DNA of 64,000 nt. Origin: Cherax quadricarinatus (taxonomy: Eukaryota > Arthropoda > Malacostraca > Decapoda > Parastacidae). The position numbers and the translations under genes are program-made. Below the pieces are notes generated by a model. That model saw nothing but the letters and a program-made list of their open reading frames with translations. It was not told the DNA's origin and made no database searches. Numbering within the stretch: the first letter of the stretch is position 1; every line of letters starts with the position of its first letter. Positions 38,568 to 49,797 of this stretch are shown here, in pieces. The stretch lies in the NCBI RefSeq assembly GCF_038502225.1, contig NC_091355.1:14903102-14967101 (forward strand), read 5' to 3'.

Positions 38568-38948
38568 ATGTTCACCAGTCAACACATGTTCACCAGTCAA
38601 CACATGTTCACCAGTCAACACATGTTCACCAGTCAACACATGCTCACCACTCAACACATGTCCTCCACTCAACACATGTCCTCCACTCAACACATGTCCT
38701 CCACTCAACACATGTCCTCCACTCAACACATGTCCTCCACTCAACACATGTCCTCCACTCAACACATGTCCTCCACTCAACACATGTCCTCCACTCAACA
38801 CATGTCCTCCACTCAACACATGTCCTCCACTCAACACATGTCCTCCACTCAACACATGTCCTCCACTCAACACATGTCCTCCACTCAACACATGCTCACC
38901 ACTCAACACATGCTCACCACTCAACACATGCTCACCACTCAACACATC
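38568..38948. repeat. 18-bp minisatellite, 21 copies in three blocks
   Basis: The unit is CAACACATGTCCTCCACT. The first four units are the CACCAGT type, about thirteen middle units the CCTCCACT type, and the last three or four the CTCACCACT type. Because 18 is a multiple of 3, all frames stay open (STHVLH, MSSTQH, CPPLNT, LSGGHV cycles). Coding is doubtful. Confidence 0.97.
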
Positions 38949-39386
38949 ACACACAGTGCCAGAAACACGAGTAAGATCTCAGGAAATACGTGGAAAATAT
39001 GGTGGGTCGTTGAGAAGCAGCCAAGACCTTCAGAGCCAAAATTTATTAATATATAAAAATATTTATAAACTCTACATCACGGAAAAAAATCTTGCCGATT
39101 CCCAAATTCCACATTTACTTTAAACTACATAAATCGCCTCACTCATTAAAACTCAATAAGCTAACCCGAAATTTTTATTAAAATAGATTAGATAGCGGGA
39201 CGGAGCGAAGCTCACCTTTTTACTATTTATTCAGTTACCACTATATTTTTAATTCATTCTATTCTGTTAACGTATACTCATATTTTGCTGTATTTTTTAT
39301 TTAATTTTAGTTCATCTTGATGGAACTGTTTTTGACTTATAAAAGCTCATGTCCACTTCCATTAAATAAATTTTTATAGATCCGGT
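38949..39386. other. No gene seen
   Basis: AT-rich. AAGCTCAC at 39209 and similar words have no clear context. Confidence 0.5.
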
Positions 39387-39790
39387 CATTTGGCAGACAC
39401 ACAGATGATCAAATCAAATGCAAAGTATGTGGCCAACCCTTTGGTCACTATCTTGAATACTATGTGCTTAATTGTCCAGTTATTGAGGAATAGAGAGATA
39501 GACGGTATAATAAGCTATGTGACATGTCAGGATATCTTATTAATGAAAAAAGATACTAGATATATTAAGCAAATTTCCTAAATTTGCTTGTAACAGGTAA
39601 ACTGTCAATATAAATACAGATGTACTCCTGTTAACCACTTTTGGGGCCCTTGTATCCATATGCTCTTGCACAACCCTCCACAGGATGAAACCAAACCATA
39701 CCACGGGAGGGGTTTGAACCCGCGGTCAGAGTCTCAAAACTCCACAGGATGGATATGGGCTGCACAATAAACTAGCCACTTCGGAGACGA
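39387..39790 (+). mobile_element. Non-LTR retrotransposon 3' end with ORF2 zinc-knuckle remnant, copy 2
   Basis: The frame reads DDQIKCKVCGQPFGHYLEYY followed by VLNCPVIEE before a stop: a C-x2-C-x5-H-x8-C cluster of the kind that closes LINE ORF2 proteins. Decayed coding follows (DMSGYLINEKRY), then a 3' UTR collinear with 28327-28470. A family A SINE (39688-39739) interrupts the UTR. Confidence 0.68.
39688..39739 (-). mobile_element. Family A SINE fragment with 12-bp target-site duplication and paralogous empty site
   Basis: Flanked by CTCCACAGGATG at 39676-39687 and 39740-39751. The 52-bp insert carries a minus-strand B box (GGTTCAAACC, complement of 39711-39720) and CCCGTGGTATGG. The related LINE copy at 28442-28470 has a single, uninterrupted GTCCACAGAATGGGC at this point, which serves as the pre-insertion state. 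Confidence 0.85.
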
Positions 39791-40059
39791 GATCTATTAC
39801 TGGCACTTACGCTCTGAGTTATTCTATGAATATCCTTGGCAAAGTTAACCATCCTCCCTCGGACCTTCCAACTATTTTCATTCCCCGAACATTTGTGTAA
39901 CATCTTTCTGATGTGGCTTCCTTGCGTTGTCAGCGATATCTCCGAGAATTATATCTCTTCATAAAGAGGACAGTTTTGCCGGCATTCACTACGCTTACTA
40001 GACGGAAGGCGGTCAGCTGAAACGTTATATTTTACCGTACTCTGCTGATGCTCACGTTA

Positions 40060-40960
40060 CTGCAGCTGCTGCTTCTGGTGCTTTGCTAGTGTTGCTGTTA
40101 TTAGTGCTGCTACTGCTGCAGTAGTTGCTGTTACTACTATTGCTGCTACTGCTGCAGTAGTTGCTCTTACTACTATTGCTGCTACTGCTGCAGTAGTTGT
40201 TCTTAGTACTATTGCTGCTACTGCTGCAGTAGTTGCTCGTACTACTATTGCTGCTACCACTATTGTTGATAGTGCTATTACTAATAGCACTGCCCTTGTT
40301 TTTTCTGCTGCTGCTGATTCCATTTAATCCGCTGATCGTATTTCTGCTGCTAATGCTTTCCATCATCAAAAGGTCGTTACCGCATCTACGGTTATTACTG
40401 TTATTTAGGATGCTGTCTCTGCAGCAGCATCTGCTGTTGCTAATGCTCCTGATGGTATTTTGCTCATGCCGCTGGTGTTACTGCTATGCTGATGCTACAT
40501 AAGCTGCTGCTGATGCTGCATGAACTGTGTCTGCTATTCTTACAGTTGTGCTGAGTGTGCTGGCGTCTCTGCTTCTGTTGTGATTCTCATGCTCCTGCTG
40601 CTCTTACTACGGATGTGCTGATGCTGCTGGTCCTTTGCTGTTGCTACTCTGAAGGTGCTACTTGCGCTACTTCTATTGCATTGTTGCTGTTGCTATTCTA
40701 TAATTGCTGCAACTGCTCCAGTCGTGTTTCTAGTGATGTGATGCTGCTGTTTCTGGTACTACTGTAACTTCGGTGTTGATTTTCCTTATGTGATGCTACT
40801 GCAGTTTTGCTACTTCAGCTGAAGTGATGAAACTACTGTATCGTTACTGTTACTTGTGTGATTCTGCTGCTCGGTCTACTGCGGATTTTGGGATGCCGTT
40901 GATGTTACTTTTTATGATGCTAGTGCTAGTTGTGTGATGCTGTTTCTCGTGCTGCGGTTG
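40060..40960. repeat. Imperfect trinucleotide-rich region with 36-bp internal period
   Basis: 40105-40260 holds about four units of TGCTGCTACTGCTGCAGTAG followed by TTGCTCTTACTACTAT. The rest is irregular GCT/ACT triplets. The minus strand keeps a 105-codon frame with a 12-residue cycle (SNYCSSSSNSSK). It looks like low-complexity decay rather than a gene. Confidence 0.7.
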
Positions 40961-41035
40961 CAAGATATAAATATAAATCGAATCAATCTGATACTATCTT
41001 GCTTAAAAAACTCGCCTAATTCTGGTTCATGCGTA

Positions 41036-41146
41036 ATACCTGCACATGGATAGTGCTTGCTTAAATGTACCACCTGCCCATGTCTAGTGCCTGTTTATAT
41101 GTATCACCTGCTCAAGTAGAGTGCTTCGTGTGCAGCACCTGCTCAT
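41036..41146. repeat. Degenerate 34-bp tandem repeat, about 3.3 copies
   Basis: ACCTGCACATGGATAGTGC, ACCTGCCCATGTCTAGTGCC, ACCTGCTCAAGTAGAGTGC and ACCTGCTCATG start successive units. Confidence 0.75.
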
Positions 41147-41194
41147 GTTTTCCTCACGAAGACTCAACATTTTGTCAACATTCATACTGTTGCC

Positions 41195-41250
41195 GAACGG
41201 CTCCCTCGAGGGAGGTCCCTTGATGCTGGTGAGGGGATCTTGATAAAAGG
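41195..41250 (-). mobile_element. SINE-like family C fragment
   Basis: CCCTCGAGGGAGGTCCCTTG then ATGCTGGTGAGGGGATCTTG is the reverse complement of the family's rear part (GATCAAGAGCCCCTCACCAG...CCTTGAGGG). Confidence 0.6.
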
Positions 41251-41810
41251 ACCTATCCTCTCCTTTCTTGGACCGAACCTGTTCGGTTTATCGTTTTCTC
41301 TTATTACTACTACCAATGATAATAAATGGTGTCATTCGCTAGGGTGATTTTTTGCAGGCCACGACACACCTAGGAAAGGGATCATCTAGGTGAGGACTCA
41401 CCTAGATGTAACGAGACAATGACTACCTACTTTTTTTATATTAATATTACTGTTATTATTTGTAGTAGTTGTAGTAATTATTACTACTACATACACACAT
41501 ACACAAGGAAGTGAGTGAACCAGCAGGGCCTAGGGAAAAGGAAGTATTCAGATTAGGTCTATGGTGTAGGTCCAGAACAGTATGAAGGCTGAAGGCTGGG
41601 TAGTATGACCAAGACATTGTCTAGGTATCTCAACCAACTAATGTGGTTGGCAGTGATGATGATCCATTTTCTAGATACTCAAGGTAGAGATTGGCCGATG
41701 CAACATTGTAAGGAAAACCCTTGTCTGTCCAAACTTAAACCTTAAGAACCTGTATTCGTATGAATACTGAACATGATTTTTCACCCTGTTCTCATACGAG
41801 GACTAGTTTG
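41251..41810. other. No gene seen
   Basis: A short TAG/TAC triplet patch at 41440-41490. Nothing else recognisable. Confidence 0.5.
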
Positions 41811-42500
41811 ATGAACAAAAATTTGGGATGGTCATGGGTCTTCCTCTTAACGCATTACTGGTCTTGAGAATCTAGAAAGAAACAGTCTTAAACATAATTC
41901 TACATTATGAAGCTAAGATGCATTGACGTTGTCTTGCTCATAGTACTCGTACATTTCATCCCTCACAGATTCAGGGCAACAATTAAGCGGAATCCTTCAT
42001 ACAGCTTATCTTGGAAAAGAAGCAAAATAGCTCTCTACATTTTGTCAACTTCCTTTTTGTCATGGATAATGATACCTTCAAGTACAAAGTCTTCAGAAAG
42101 CCAACTACTACTCTCATCATGACCTCAAAACAGAGGTGGTAATGGGTTTTTCCCACTCACACTCAGGATCTTTAGCAGTGAACATCAACCTGAAGAAGAC
42201 TATATACAAAGAACCTTTTCTGCTTTAAAATGTCCTAAAAACACTATCAACTCTTTCAACACTAAAGCTTTTGACTTCTTTTCAAATCCCAGAAAGAGTA
42301 AAAGCATTGATCATGGGCCGATTCTACCTACAGGACAGTGACTTATGTTACCCCTCTGCTCAACAGTGGAGTAATGGTACTAACTACAAAATGTATTAAA
42401 AATCACCAGGACTCCTCACCCTGCTATAATCACAGCTACTGTAGGAGTATACAGTATTCCACGAGGGAGATGAGATCTCATATACTAACGAGAGAAACTT
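41811..42500 (+). pseudogene. PLE reverse transcriptase relic
   Basis: NKNLGMVMGLPLNALLVL (41813-41868) corresponds to the PLE block FYxQxxGVAMGSPLSPVLAN. About 190 bp later FVMDNDTFKYKVFRKPTT (42057-42110) resembles the PLE segment FLDxxxxxxxFxVYRKPT. Frames change repeatedly and stops are frequent. The YVDD box is not visible between the two blocks, suggesting a deletion. The assignment rests on the order of the two blocks and is moderate. Confidence 0.55.
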
Positions 42501-42975
42501 TGAGGGACTTGGAGACCTGACTACATAAACACAGATACACCAGTAGGATGGACGACACACGGAATGCGCATAAAGTACACAGAAGCACATCTCTTGCACC
42601 GGGAACGCAACAGAGAGAGAGGCGGTTATGCCTTGATCCAGCGGCTATACTTGCCACTAACAGCATTAGTGAGAACAGAGGTACCTTGCAGCTAAACCCA
42701 TCGCTAAAATTACTGTAAAAAAGAATTAAAATTATCTGGACCTGACCTCGTGATCCAGGCCACATCCAATTTTTCCTGACCTCCCTTGCACTCTACTTCA
42801 CCTCTCACCTAGACATTACCTGACCTGTTACCTAAGCAGACGATACACATCTACTTCAACCTCGCTCAGCACCTGACTACTTCTCAGCACTATACACATG
42901 ACGCTAGTTTTGATAATCTGTGTATTAAATAAAGCATCTTGTAGTTGAAAAACGTGGGGCTAATAAATATATATA
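42501..42975. other. No gene seen
   Basis: Unrecognised DNA. AATAAA at 42929 leads into the MITE. Confidence 0.5.
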
Positions 42976-43350
42976 GTCTTGCCGAATAGGTAAAACTTGC
43001 GATTTTGGCTTAAATAGCAACGCTCTTACCGATTAAGGCTAGCGAAAATTTGTGTATGAGATAATTTCGCCAAAATCATTCTGAACCTAAAGAAAAAAAA
43101 TATATTTCACTGTGTTTATTAAATTATTGTAAACTTATCTAAAATATATTTAGCTGGATTAGGCTAAATTAAATTAAGCTTGTTATAATGTTAGGTAAGT
43201 TTTCTAAGGTACTTTTGGTACAAAATTATTAAATTTTACATTAACATAAACGAAAATATGTATCTTTAAACGTACGAGATAAAATTTTATAAAGGAATTA
43301 ATTTTAAACGAGTTCTTACTAAATGACTAATTTTACCCATTCGGCACTAC
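42976..43350 (-). mobile_element. MITE copy 2 in a TA repeat
   Basis: Left end CTTGCCGAATAGGTAAAAC; the reverse complement of the right end is AGTGCCGAATGGGTAAAAT. Terminal inverted repeats of about 16-18 bp, TA-rich flanks on both sides (ATATATA and TATATATATA), and an internal body matching 33653-34041 in the opposite direction. No ORF. Confidence 0.82.
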
Positions 43351-43735
43351 TATATATATACATATATTCAAGTCTGGTTAGAATTTGGACAAGAAACTTA
43401 AAAATTCTAACATTAAATTCCGAAATATATTTGCATCAGTTTTGAAATTACAAGGAATTTTTATCCGATTATTTTCCAGTCAAACACAGAGGCATTAATT
43501 TCAATGAAATAAGAATAATAAAATAAAGAGTATCGTCAGCGAGAAATAAGATTTACGCAAACTGAGATACTTTAATCTGTCGGTGCGCAATACGTATAGA
43601 CGCAGCAAATTATGCAAAATGAACTCTGAGCCGAGATGAGGAGCGGCGGCCCCCATGATGGACGAAATAGAGCTTGCAGCTGCCTGCCATTATCATAACA
43701 CTATATTATGCGAGGGATAACTCTGGCTGTTTCAC
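43351..43735. other. No gene seen
   Basis: AT-rich, then a short GC-rich piece (43630-43665, GAGGAGCGGCGGCCCCCATG). No motif. Confidence 0.5.
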
Positions 43736-44106
43736 CTCCAGTACTAGTGATACTCTGGTAGCACCCCGAGGGTGAAACACTCCAGTACTAGTGATACTCT
43801 GGTAGCACCCCGAGGGTGAAACACTCCAGTACTAGTGATACTCTGGTAGCACCCCGACGGTGAAACACTCCAGTACTAGTGATACTCTGGTAGCACCCCG
43901 AGGGTGAAACACTCCAGTACTAGTGATACTCTGGTAGCACCCCGAGGGTGAAACACTCCAGTACTAGTGATACTCTGGTAGCACCCCGACGGTGAAACAC
44001 TCCAGTACTAGTGATACTCTGGTAGCACCCCGAGGGTGAAACACTCCAGTACTAGTGATACTCTGGTAGCACCCCGAGGGTGAAACACTCCAGTACTAGT
44101 GATGCT
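43736..44106. repeat. 44-bp minisatellite with three-unit higher-order period
   Basis: Eight full units of TGAAACACTCCAGTACTAGT + GATACTCTGGTAGCACCCCG + A(G/C)GG. The diagnostic base gives the series GAGGG, GAGGG, GACGG, GAGGG, GAGGG, GACGG, GAGGG, GAGGG, i.e. a 132-bp higher-order repeat. Otherwise the units are identical. Confidence 0.97.
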
Positions 44107-46154
44107 CTGTTTACACCAGAGGGTAAAACACGAGCACAAGCGATACTTCTTATAGAGTACATGCGAAATTCAGCAGTAAAACTGCAACACAAGCAATGCT
44201 CTCCGTATACCCATAAGAAAGTAGTGCTATAAAATGTGGCGGCTATCACGAAAAATGGTTCTGTAATATTGTATTTGAGGAAAATACTATCAAAGTCAAA
44301 ATTCAAAAACGAACAGACGATAGTTATTGAGTGCGCAAGGTTCAGAGAACGGTATGATGGTCACTGTCAGGTCAACGAGGTCGTCAAGAGAAGACTTGTA
44401 ACACTCCAGTGCCTAGCCTAGAGAGAAACTATTATTGCCTACCAACCCAAGTACTCTGGTCAATGTTCCTGAAGGGATCACTTATAACAACAAAGTAAAT
44501 GGTCTACAAACAGAAGGTCTACAAACAGAAGGTCTACAAACAGAGGCTAGGCAAACTCTGCTTTAACGTCAACTATACAAAAACCGAAGTGCAAGAAATG
44601 TAACAGATGAGCATAAACTAATTGCATGTGCTGTAATTTTTCTATTTCAATACCTGAGACTTGGTTCGACCTGAAAAACTGGGACATTCCTGCTGATAGA
44701 CGCATGCTAATATACAAATTATAGTACATTGATAAAATGAGCTGAAAAGAGCGATAAGTTGAGATTTAAGTAAAAAAAAAATAATTAGGCTGCTTCATCG
44801 GAAAAAAAAATATAAAGGTGGATGGAACAGACAAAATCTGTTTGGTTACGTGAAAAGCTAATCTTAGGTGTAATGCACAGACCCCCAAACTTAGATAACC
44901 ACTGCAGTAAACTTATTGGATGAAATTTTAAAAGCACGAGGTTTTAGTTAGACATACTGACTGGAGCAGTTTTATAGGGAATCAAGAGTCTATCGACTTC
45001 TTAAAGTCGCTAGATTCTTCATTTCCTTAAAGTATTTCGGACACCTTTTAAAAACAAATTGTAGTATAGCCTCACTAGACAAAAAAAATAAATAATAAAA
45101 ATTAGAAAATATGGATACTCCGAATCAAAATGCAATAAAAAATTGCAAAAGAACAAATAGAAAAGTGCAGAAACAATGTGGATATACGTGCAGTCCAAGA
45201 CAAGAAAATACACTAAGGAAAGTTTACTCTATACACTGAGTAAAACTGAAACCCAAGTACTGACAGTTTGGGAGGAAAAAGCTTGCTTGACTTAATTCTG
45301 GCCAACAAGGAGTCCCTGGTGTGTGTGAGGTCTATGATGAGCTTGGAAAAAGTGATCAAAAGTAACTTAGTTTCAACGATAAGTACCAGATTTTCACGCA
45401 TCGGATTATTTGGGGTTATGGGATTATCTTGCTGTTGTATAATTAGTTGACGTCACTACTGATTATCGTAAAGGAAACTTAACCAATGATGGTGGAAAGG
45501 ATGCCATGAAAACTTTCCAGAATTTTCTTCATTTTGCTTAATCAACATACTTCAAACAGATTAATTAGATTAAATAAAAATTACCCTATGTATATATACA
45601 AAAGATTTAATTAAGACCGTCTTAGGCAAAAGTAAAAGCGTTTATAAGCGAATTAAGCGAGTTTTCTAATGGACTAGAAGATTCAGCTCAGACAAAACCA
45701 GATGAGTATAAAAAAAGTTATTAGGAAATGAAAGTTGAGGGAATCAGTGACCAGCCCATAGAACTTGACTAAATGTAAGTGTAACGCTTGATCAATTTGC
45801 TAGCAAGGACAAAGAAATATGCATAGGCTTGTCGGAAGGAACTCCTACAGGGGAGCATAGTAGAGGCAGAGGCATCGTCTAACAGGAGTCAGTGTTCCCG
45901 TAGAAGTGTAATGTGAACTAACTTAAGAACATAAGAATGGAGGAACACTGGAGCAGTCCTAGTGGCTCATACAAGGGCCATGTAAATAGAAAAAATAAAA
46001 GTATTTTAGTAGAGTTCTTTTATTAAATAAACAATTCTGAAGTAAACTGAAAGGTGTTTGCTTCACTGTTATTCACTCTAGTTCCTTGTATCATGGAAAA
46101 ATAACAATGAAACGCGTAATAGCAAATATGAAAATAAGTGACAATAAGAAATAA
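44107..46154. other. No gene seen (2 kb)
   Basis: A short 15-bp tandem, GGTCTACAAACAGAA (three units), at 44498-44545. Frames under 85 codons and unrecognised. Confidence 0.45.
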
Positions 46155-46217
46155 AACCTGGGTGCTTTCATGTGCTTACACACACGTGTGTTGTAAGCAC
46201 ATGAAAGCTCTCAGGTT
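46155..46217. repeat. Long hairpin, about 29-bp arms
   Basis: AACCTGGGTGCTTTCATGTG + CTTACACACAC pairs with GTGTGTTGTAAGCACATGAA + AGCTCTCAGGTT, with a few bulges and practically no loop. A fold-back repeat or a miRNA-like precursor; the near-zero loop argues against a miRNA. Confidence 0.8.
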
Positions 46218-46656
46218 ATATTTTCTAATTTCACTGTGATGTTTTTTCCTTACATCATATATCAAAAAAATAAATATAACAACACTAATCCCTCGAAAAT
46301 ATTTGAGTTAAGAAAACTTTATCAGATCTTGGCAAACGTAGATGCAAAAACAATAATGGGTAATGACGAAAAATAATTTACTTTTGTGGCTTTATCAACT
46401 CGTGAGTATTCCCATAAATATGTTACAGTAATATATCTGTTGGAATTTCATTAATATTTAATAGGTAAATGAGACTTTTCCCAACCTAAATTCATACTCT
46501 GGTATTAAATTTCCCAGTAATTTTTAAGATGTAGCATATTTCTTGTAAGAGTATAAAAGTGTTTTCAATGTACATGATACATTAACTAAGATAAATTTCA
46601 CATTATCCTCGATGAAACAATGAATACAAAAATAATGTTGGATCAGATGCTGTTCT

Positions 46657-46699
46657 CACCAATCGCAAATATTCCCATGGGGAATATCTCCGATTGGTG
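46657..46699. repeat. Inverted repeat next to a poly(A) tract
   Basis: CACCAATCGCAAATATTCCC pairs with GGGAATATCTCCGATTGGTG, with one mismatch and a bulge. A run of about 25 A follows at 46713-46737. Confidence 0.75.
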
Positions 46700-46739
46700 A
46701 TATTCTCCATGGTAAAAAAAAAAAAAAAAAAAAAAAACC

Positions 46740-47357
46740 ATGCAGGCAACGTTTCGCTCTGTGTTGAACCCTAAAAAGTCAATCACTGATTTCATAAAGT
46801 TCAACACTGGGGGAAACAATATCATAGTACACTATAAGATGGCCGAGTGCCTGAGCCTATTCTTCAATACTCTCAGCAGATCACTTTTGTATCTATTTAC
46901 CTCGATGTTTCCCCTAATCACGTTCTATAAACTCTGAATGACACTGGGAGAGGTAAAAATGAGATTTTTGGCAAGTGAATGGGCCTATTGCAATCAAGTG
47001 AAGTCAGCAAATGTTTACAGTTGCAAAAGTTTTAATTGGTGTGTTAGAGCAGTTAACACTTTCTCCTCGATCACTGTGTGTTGTTCAGTTTCAGATGATT
47101 ATTTTAATTTTCAGTACATTTAGGTTCAAGTTTCTGTCAACTTTTACATTTAAATTGTGATCTTTTTATTTATAGTTTCTATTTTTCTTTTTGTATGTGA
47201 TAATGAGAAATTTCAAGTGTTTTTAGGTCAGTCATCTAGATGTGTATTTACTGAGAATAGGCTGAAAGAAATGTAATGTTGGTGTCTACTCACAGTATAT
47301 TCTTAGTCTTCTTGTTCAACATACCAGACATCAAACCTTACGAGGTGTGTGAATTTA
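46740..47357. other. No gene seen
   Basis: Frames of 61-65 codons, no motif. Confidence 0.5.
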
Positions 47358-47366
47358 CCACGATGG

Positions 47367-47528
47367 ACGATTATTATGGGGAGAGCTAAACCAGTAGGGA
47401 TTATATGGTGCCTGCGGAGGGGGGGAGGATGAAAGTCATTGAAGGCTTAATTCAGGGAATTGGAACACAGATTCAATTCCCCAGATCAAGAGCTCCCTCA
47501 CCATCGTCAAGAAACCTCCCTTGAGGGC
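47367..47528 (+). mobile_element. SINE-like family C with 9-bp target-site duplication
   Basis: CCACGATGG at 47358-47366 and 47529-47537 flanks the copy. Inside are GAGCTAAACCAGTAGGGATT, then AGGCTTAATTCAGGGAATTG, CAATTCCCCAGATCAAGAGC and CCTCCCTTGAGGG, in the same order as at 56397. No obvious A/B boxes were found, so the RNA source of the family is unclear. Confidence 0.75.
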
Positions 47529-47926
47529 CCACGATGGTGTAATACAAGTAGCTGGTATCATGAGTTACGTCCCAACAAAATATATCAACACTTCTTGACA
47601 TGGATCAAATTTTGGGATGCGTCACTCATCAAAACAAAGCTAGGATGGTACCATGGATTGTTTCACACACCATAAAGTGCCATCTTCTGGTGCTGAACAT
47701 TATTAAGCTAGCAATTACAATTGTGCAAATCAAAATAATGCCTAATTGCGCTAGGTACATCAGCACCCAACAAACACATTATATACAAAGTACAAGCTCT
47801 ACAGCTACTACCTTAACTACCTCTTCCACCACTATCTTGAATTCCTTTTAATTTTTCTACATCTCTTTCTCCCGTTCCTGCCCTCCACGCGTATATATAC
47901 ACTGACTCCCTTACATTTTTGTATTA

Positions 47927-48007
47927 GTGTGACTAGTCAATGTTCCAAGTCGGACCGAAACGCCATCATACATCCCTTTCTCCTATGTGCGGGTTATTTG
48001 TGTATTG
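47927..48007 (+). mobile_element. Family B fold-back element, partial
   Basis: GTGTGACTAGTCAATGTTCC, then AAGTCGGACCGAAACGCC and the tail TATGTGCGGGTTATTTGTGT. No inverted 5' tail and no clear duplication. Confidence 0.75.
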
Positions 48008-48604
48008 TGCACAATATGGTTGTGTGTATTGGCCCTCAGTTTTAACTGTTCACTAAAATAAATGTTTCCCGTGTAAAAACATTCATACATTTGCCATATC
48101 TGCATCGTGAGTGCTACATGCATTCAAAGAAAAATAATTACTACAAGTTTCAAACAAGAAGTGTAATTCTGCATTCAGCTAACTAAAGCGAACAATGAAA
48201 AGAAGCTTCATTAAACAGAGGAAACTACACGAAACTAGAAAGTATTCAGAGAACTACACTAAACATTTAAGAGCAATTTTCACTCAAGATTAAGAGCAAA
48301 TCACACTGAACACTTAGGAGTAAACAGGGAGAACTATAGAGAATATGAAGTACAGAGGACAACGAGAACTAGCAGGAATAACTGAAGTAAAATGGACAAT
48401 AGCAACAGCAAAAAGAAAACAAGAAGATCGTACAGTGGACGATGCAGAAGCTCTCAATATCAAGGCTGGATACACTCAAGCACAACTTCACACAAACGTC
48501 GCCAATATTCAACTCGAGGAGTCGGAATGGAATTTCAATATAAAAATGTACCTATTGAAACTTCCAGCCTCCCCAGCAACTCTTATGACATCCACCACAA
48601 TACC
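48008..48604. other. No gene seen
   Basis: The plus frame 48345-48608 is not recognised. It leads into the next array. Confidence 0.45.
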
Positions 48605-49092
48605 GTGAGAACCACTACAGTCCCACGAGGACCACTACAGTCCCATGAGGACCACTACAGTCCCATGAGGACCACTACAGTCCCATCAGAACCACAGTAC
48701 CATGATAACCACCAGTTCCATGATAACCACTACAATGCTATGATAACCACCACAGTGCCATGATAACCACCACAATGCCATGATAACCATCACAATGCCA
48801 TGATAAACACCACAATGCCATGATAACCACCACAATGCCATGATAACCACCACAATGCCATGATAACCACCACAATGCCATGATAACCACCACAATGCCA
48901 TGATAACCACCACAATGCCATGATAACCACCACAATGCCATGATAACCACCACAATGCCATGATAACCACCACAATGCCATGATAACCACCACAATGCCA
49001 TGATAACCACCACAATGCCATGATAACCACCACAATGCCATGATAACCACCACAATGCCATGATAACCACCACAAAATCATGATAACCTACC
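48605..49092. repeat. 20-bp minisatellite in two blocks
   Basis: Block 1 (48605-48695) has about four AGTCCCATGAGGACCACTAC units. Block 2 (48699-49092) has about nineteen CACAATGCCATGATAACCAC units, nearly identical in the middle. Both derive from one CCATGAnnACCACnAC ancestor. The minus frames (IVVVIMALWWLSWHCGGYHG cycle) are repeat artefacts. Confidence 0.97.
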
Positions 49093-49484
49093 ATCACACA
49101 AAATCAAATTTGCAATAACTAGCACACAGTAACAGAATCAAATGTTAAGATTTATTCAGATTCCTTACTAGTGGTTTTAAAGAATTCAAAAAATTATTCA
49201 TTTGTCTTACTAAACAGGTCATTAAAGGTAAATATTGGCAGTAAATCGTGTAAATTTAACCAACAATAACCTATATCAGTGTGACTCATTTCCATTTGAA
49301 TCCATAATCATTCTTATCGTAATTAAGACACTTATGTATGCAGTCTTGATATTCAAAACAAAATTACATTCTATACTGAAAGTGCAAAAAAAAAATTACA
49401 TTTAATAACTGCTTATATGATTGTATTGTGTTACAAAACTGAGTCATATGTATAAATGTAACAATACGTTACACAAGTGCATTC

Positions 49485-49797
49485 ATTAGTGTAATATTAG
49501 TGTAATATTAGTGTAATAATAGTGTAATAATAGTGTAATATTAGTGTAATATTAGTGTAATATTAGTGTAATATTAGTGTAATATTAGTGTAATATTAGT
49601 GTAATATTAGTGTAATATTAGTGTAATATTAGTGTAATATTAGTGTAATATTAGTGTAATAATAGTGTAATATTAGTGTAATATTAGTGTAATATTAGTG
49701 TAATATTAGTGTAATATTAGTGTAATATTAGTGTAATATTAGTGTAATATTAGTGTAATATTAGTGTAATATTAGTGTAATATTAGTGTAATATTGA
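49485..49797. repeat. 11-bp minisatellite, about 28 copies
   Basis: The unit is AGTGTAATATT, with AATAGTGTAAT variants near 49515-49535 and 49660. Because 11 is not a multiple of 3, all frames are quickly stopped. Confidence 0.97.

Noticed and set aside
38539..39123. 194-codon plus frame with (CPPLNT)n and overlapping antisense frame
   Set aside because: An 18-bp tandem repeat keeps all frames open; no independent coding evidence.
48686..49097. Minus frames of 87-131 codons rich in Trp, His and Gly
   Set aside because: Translation of the 20-bp array; three frames give the same cycle.
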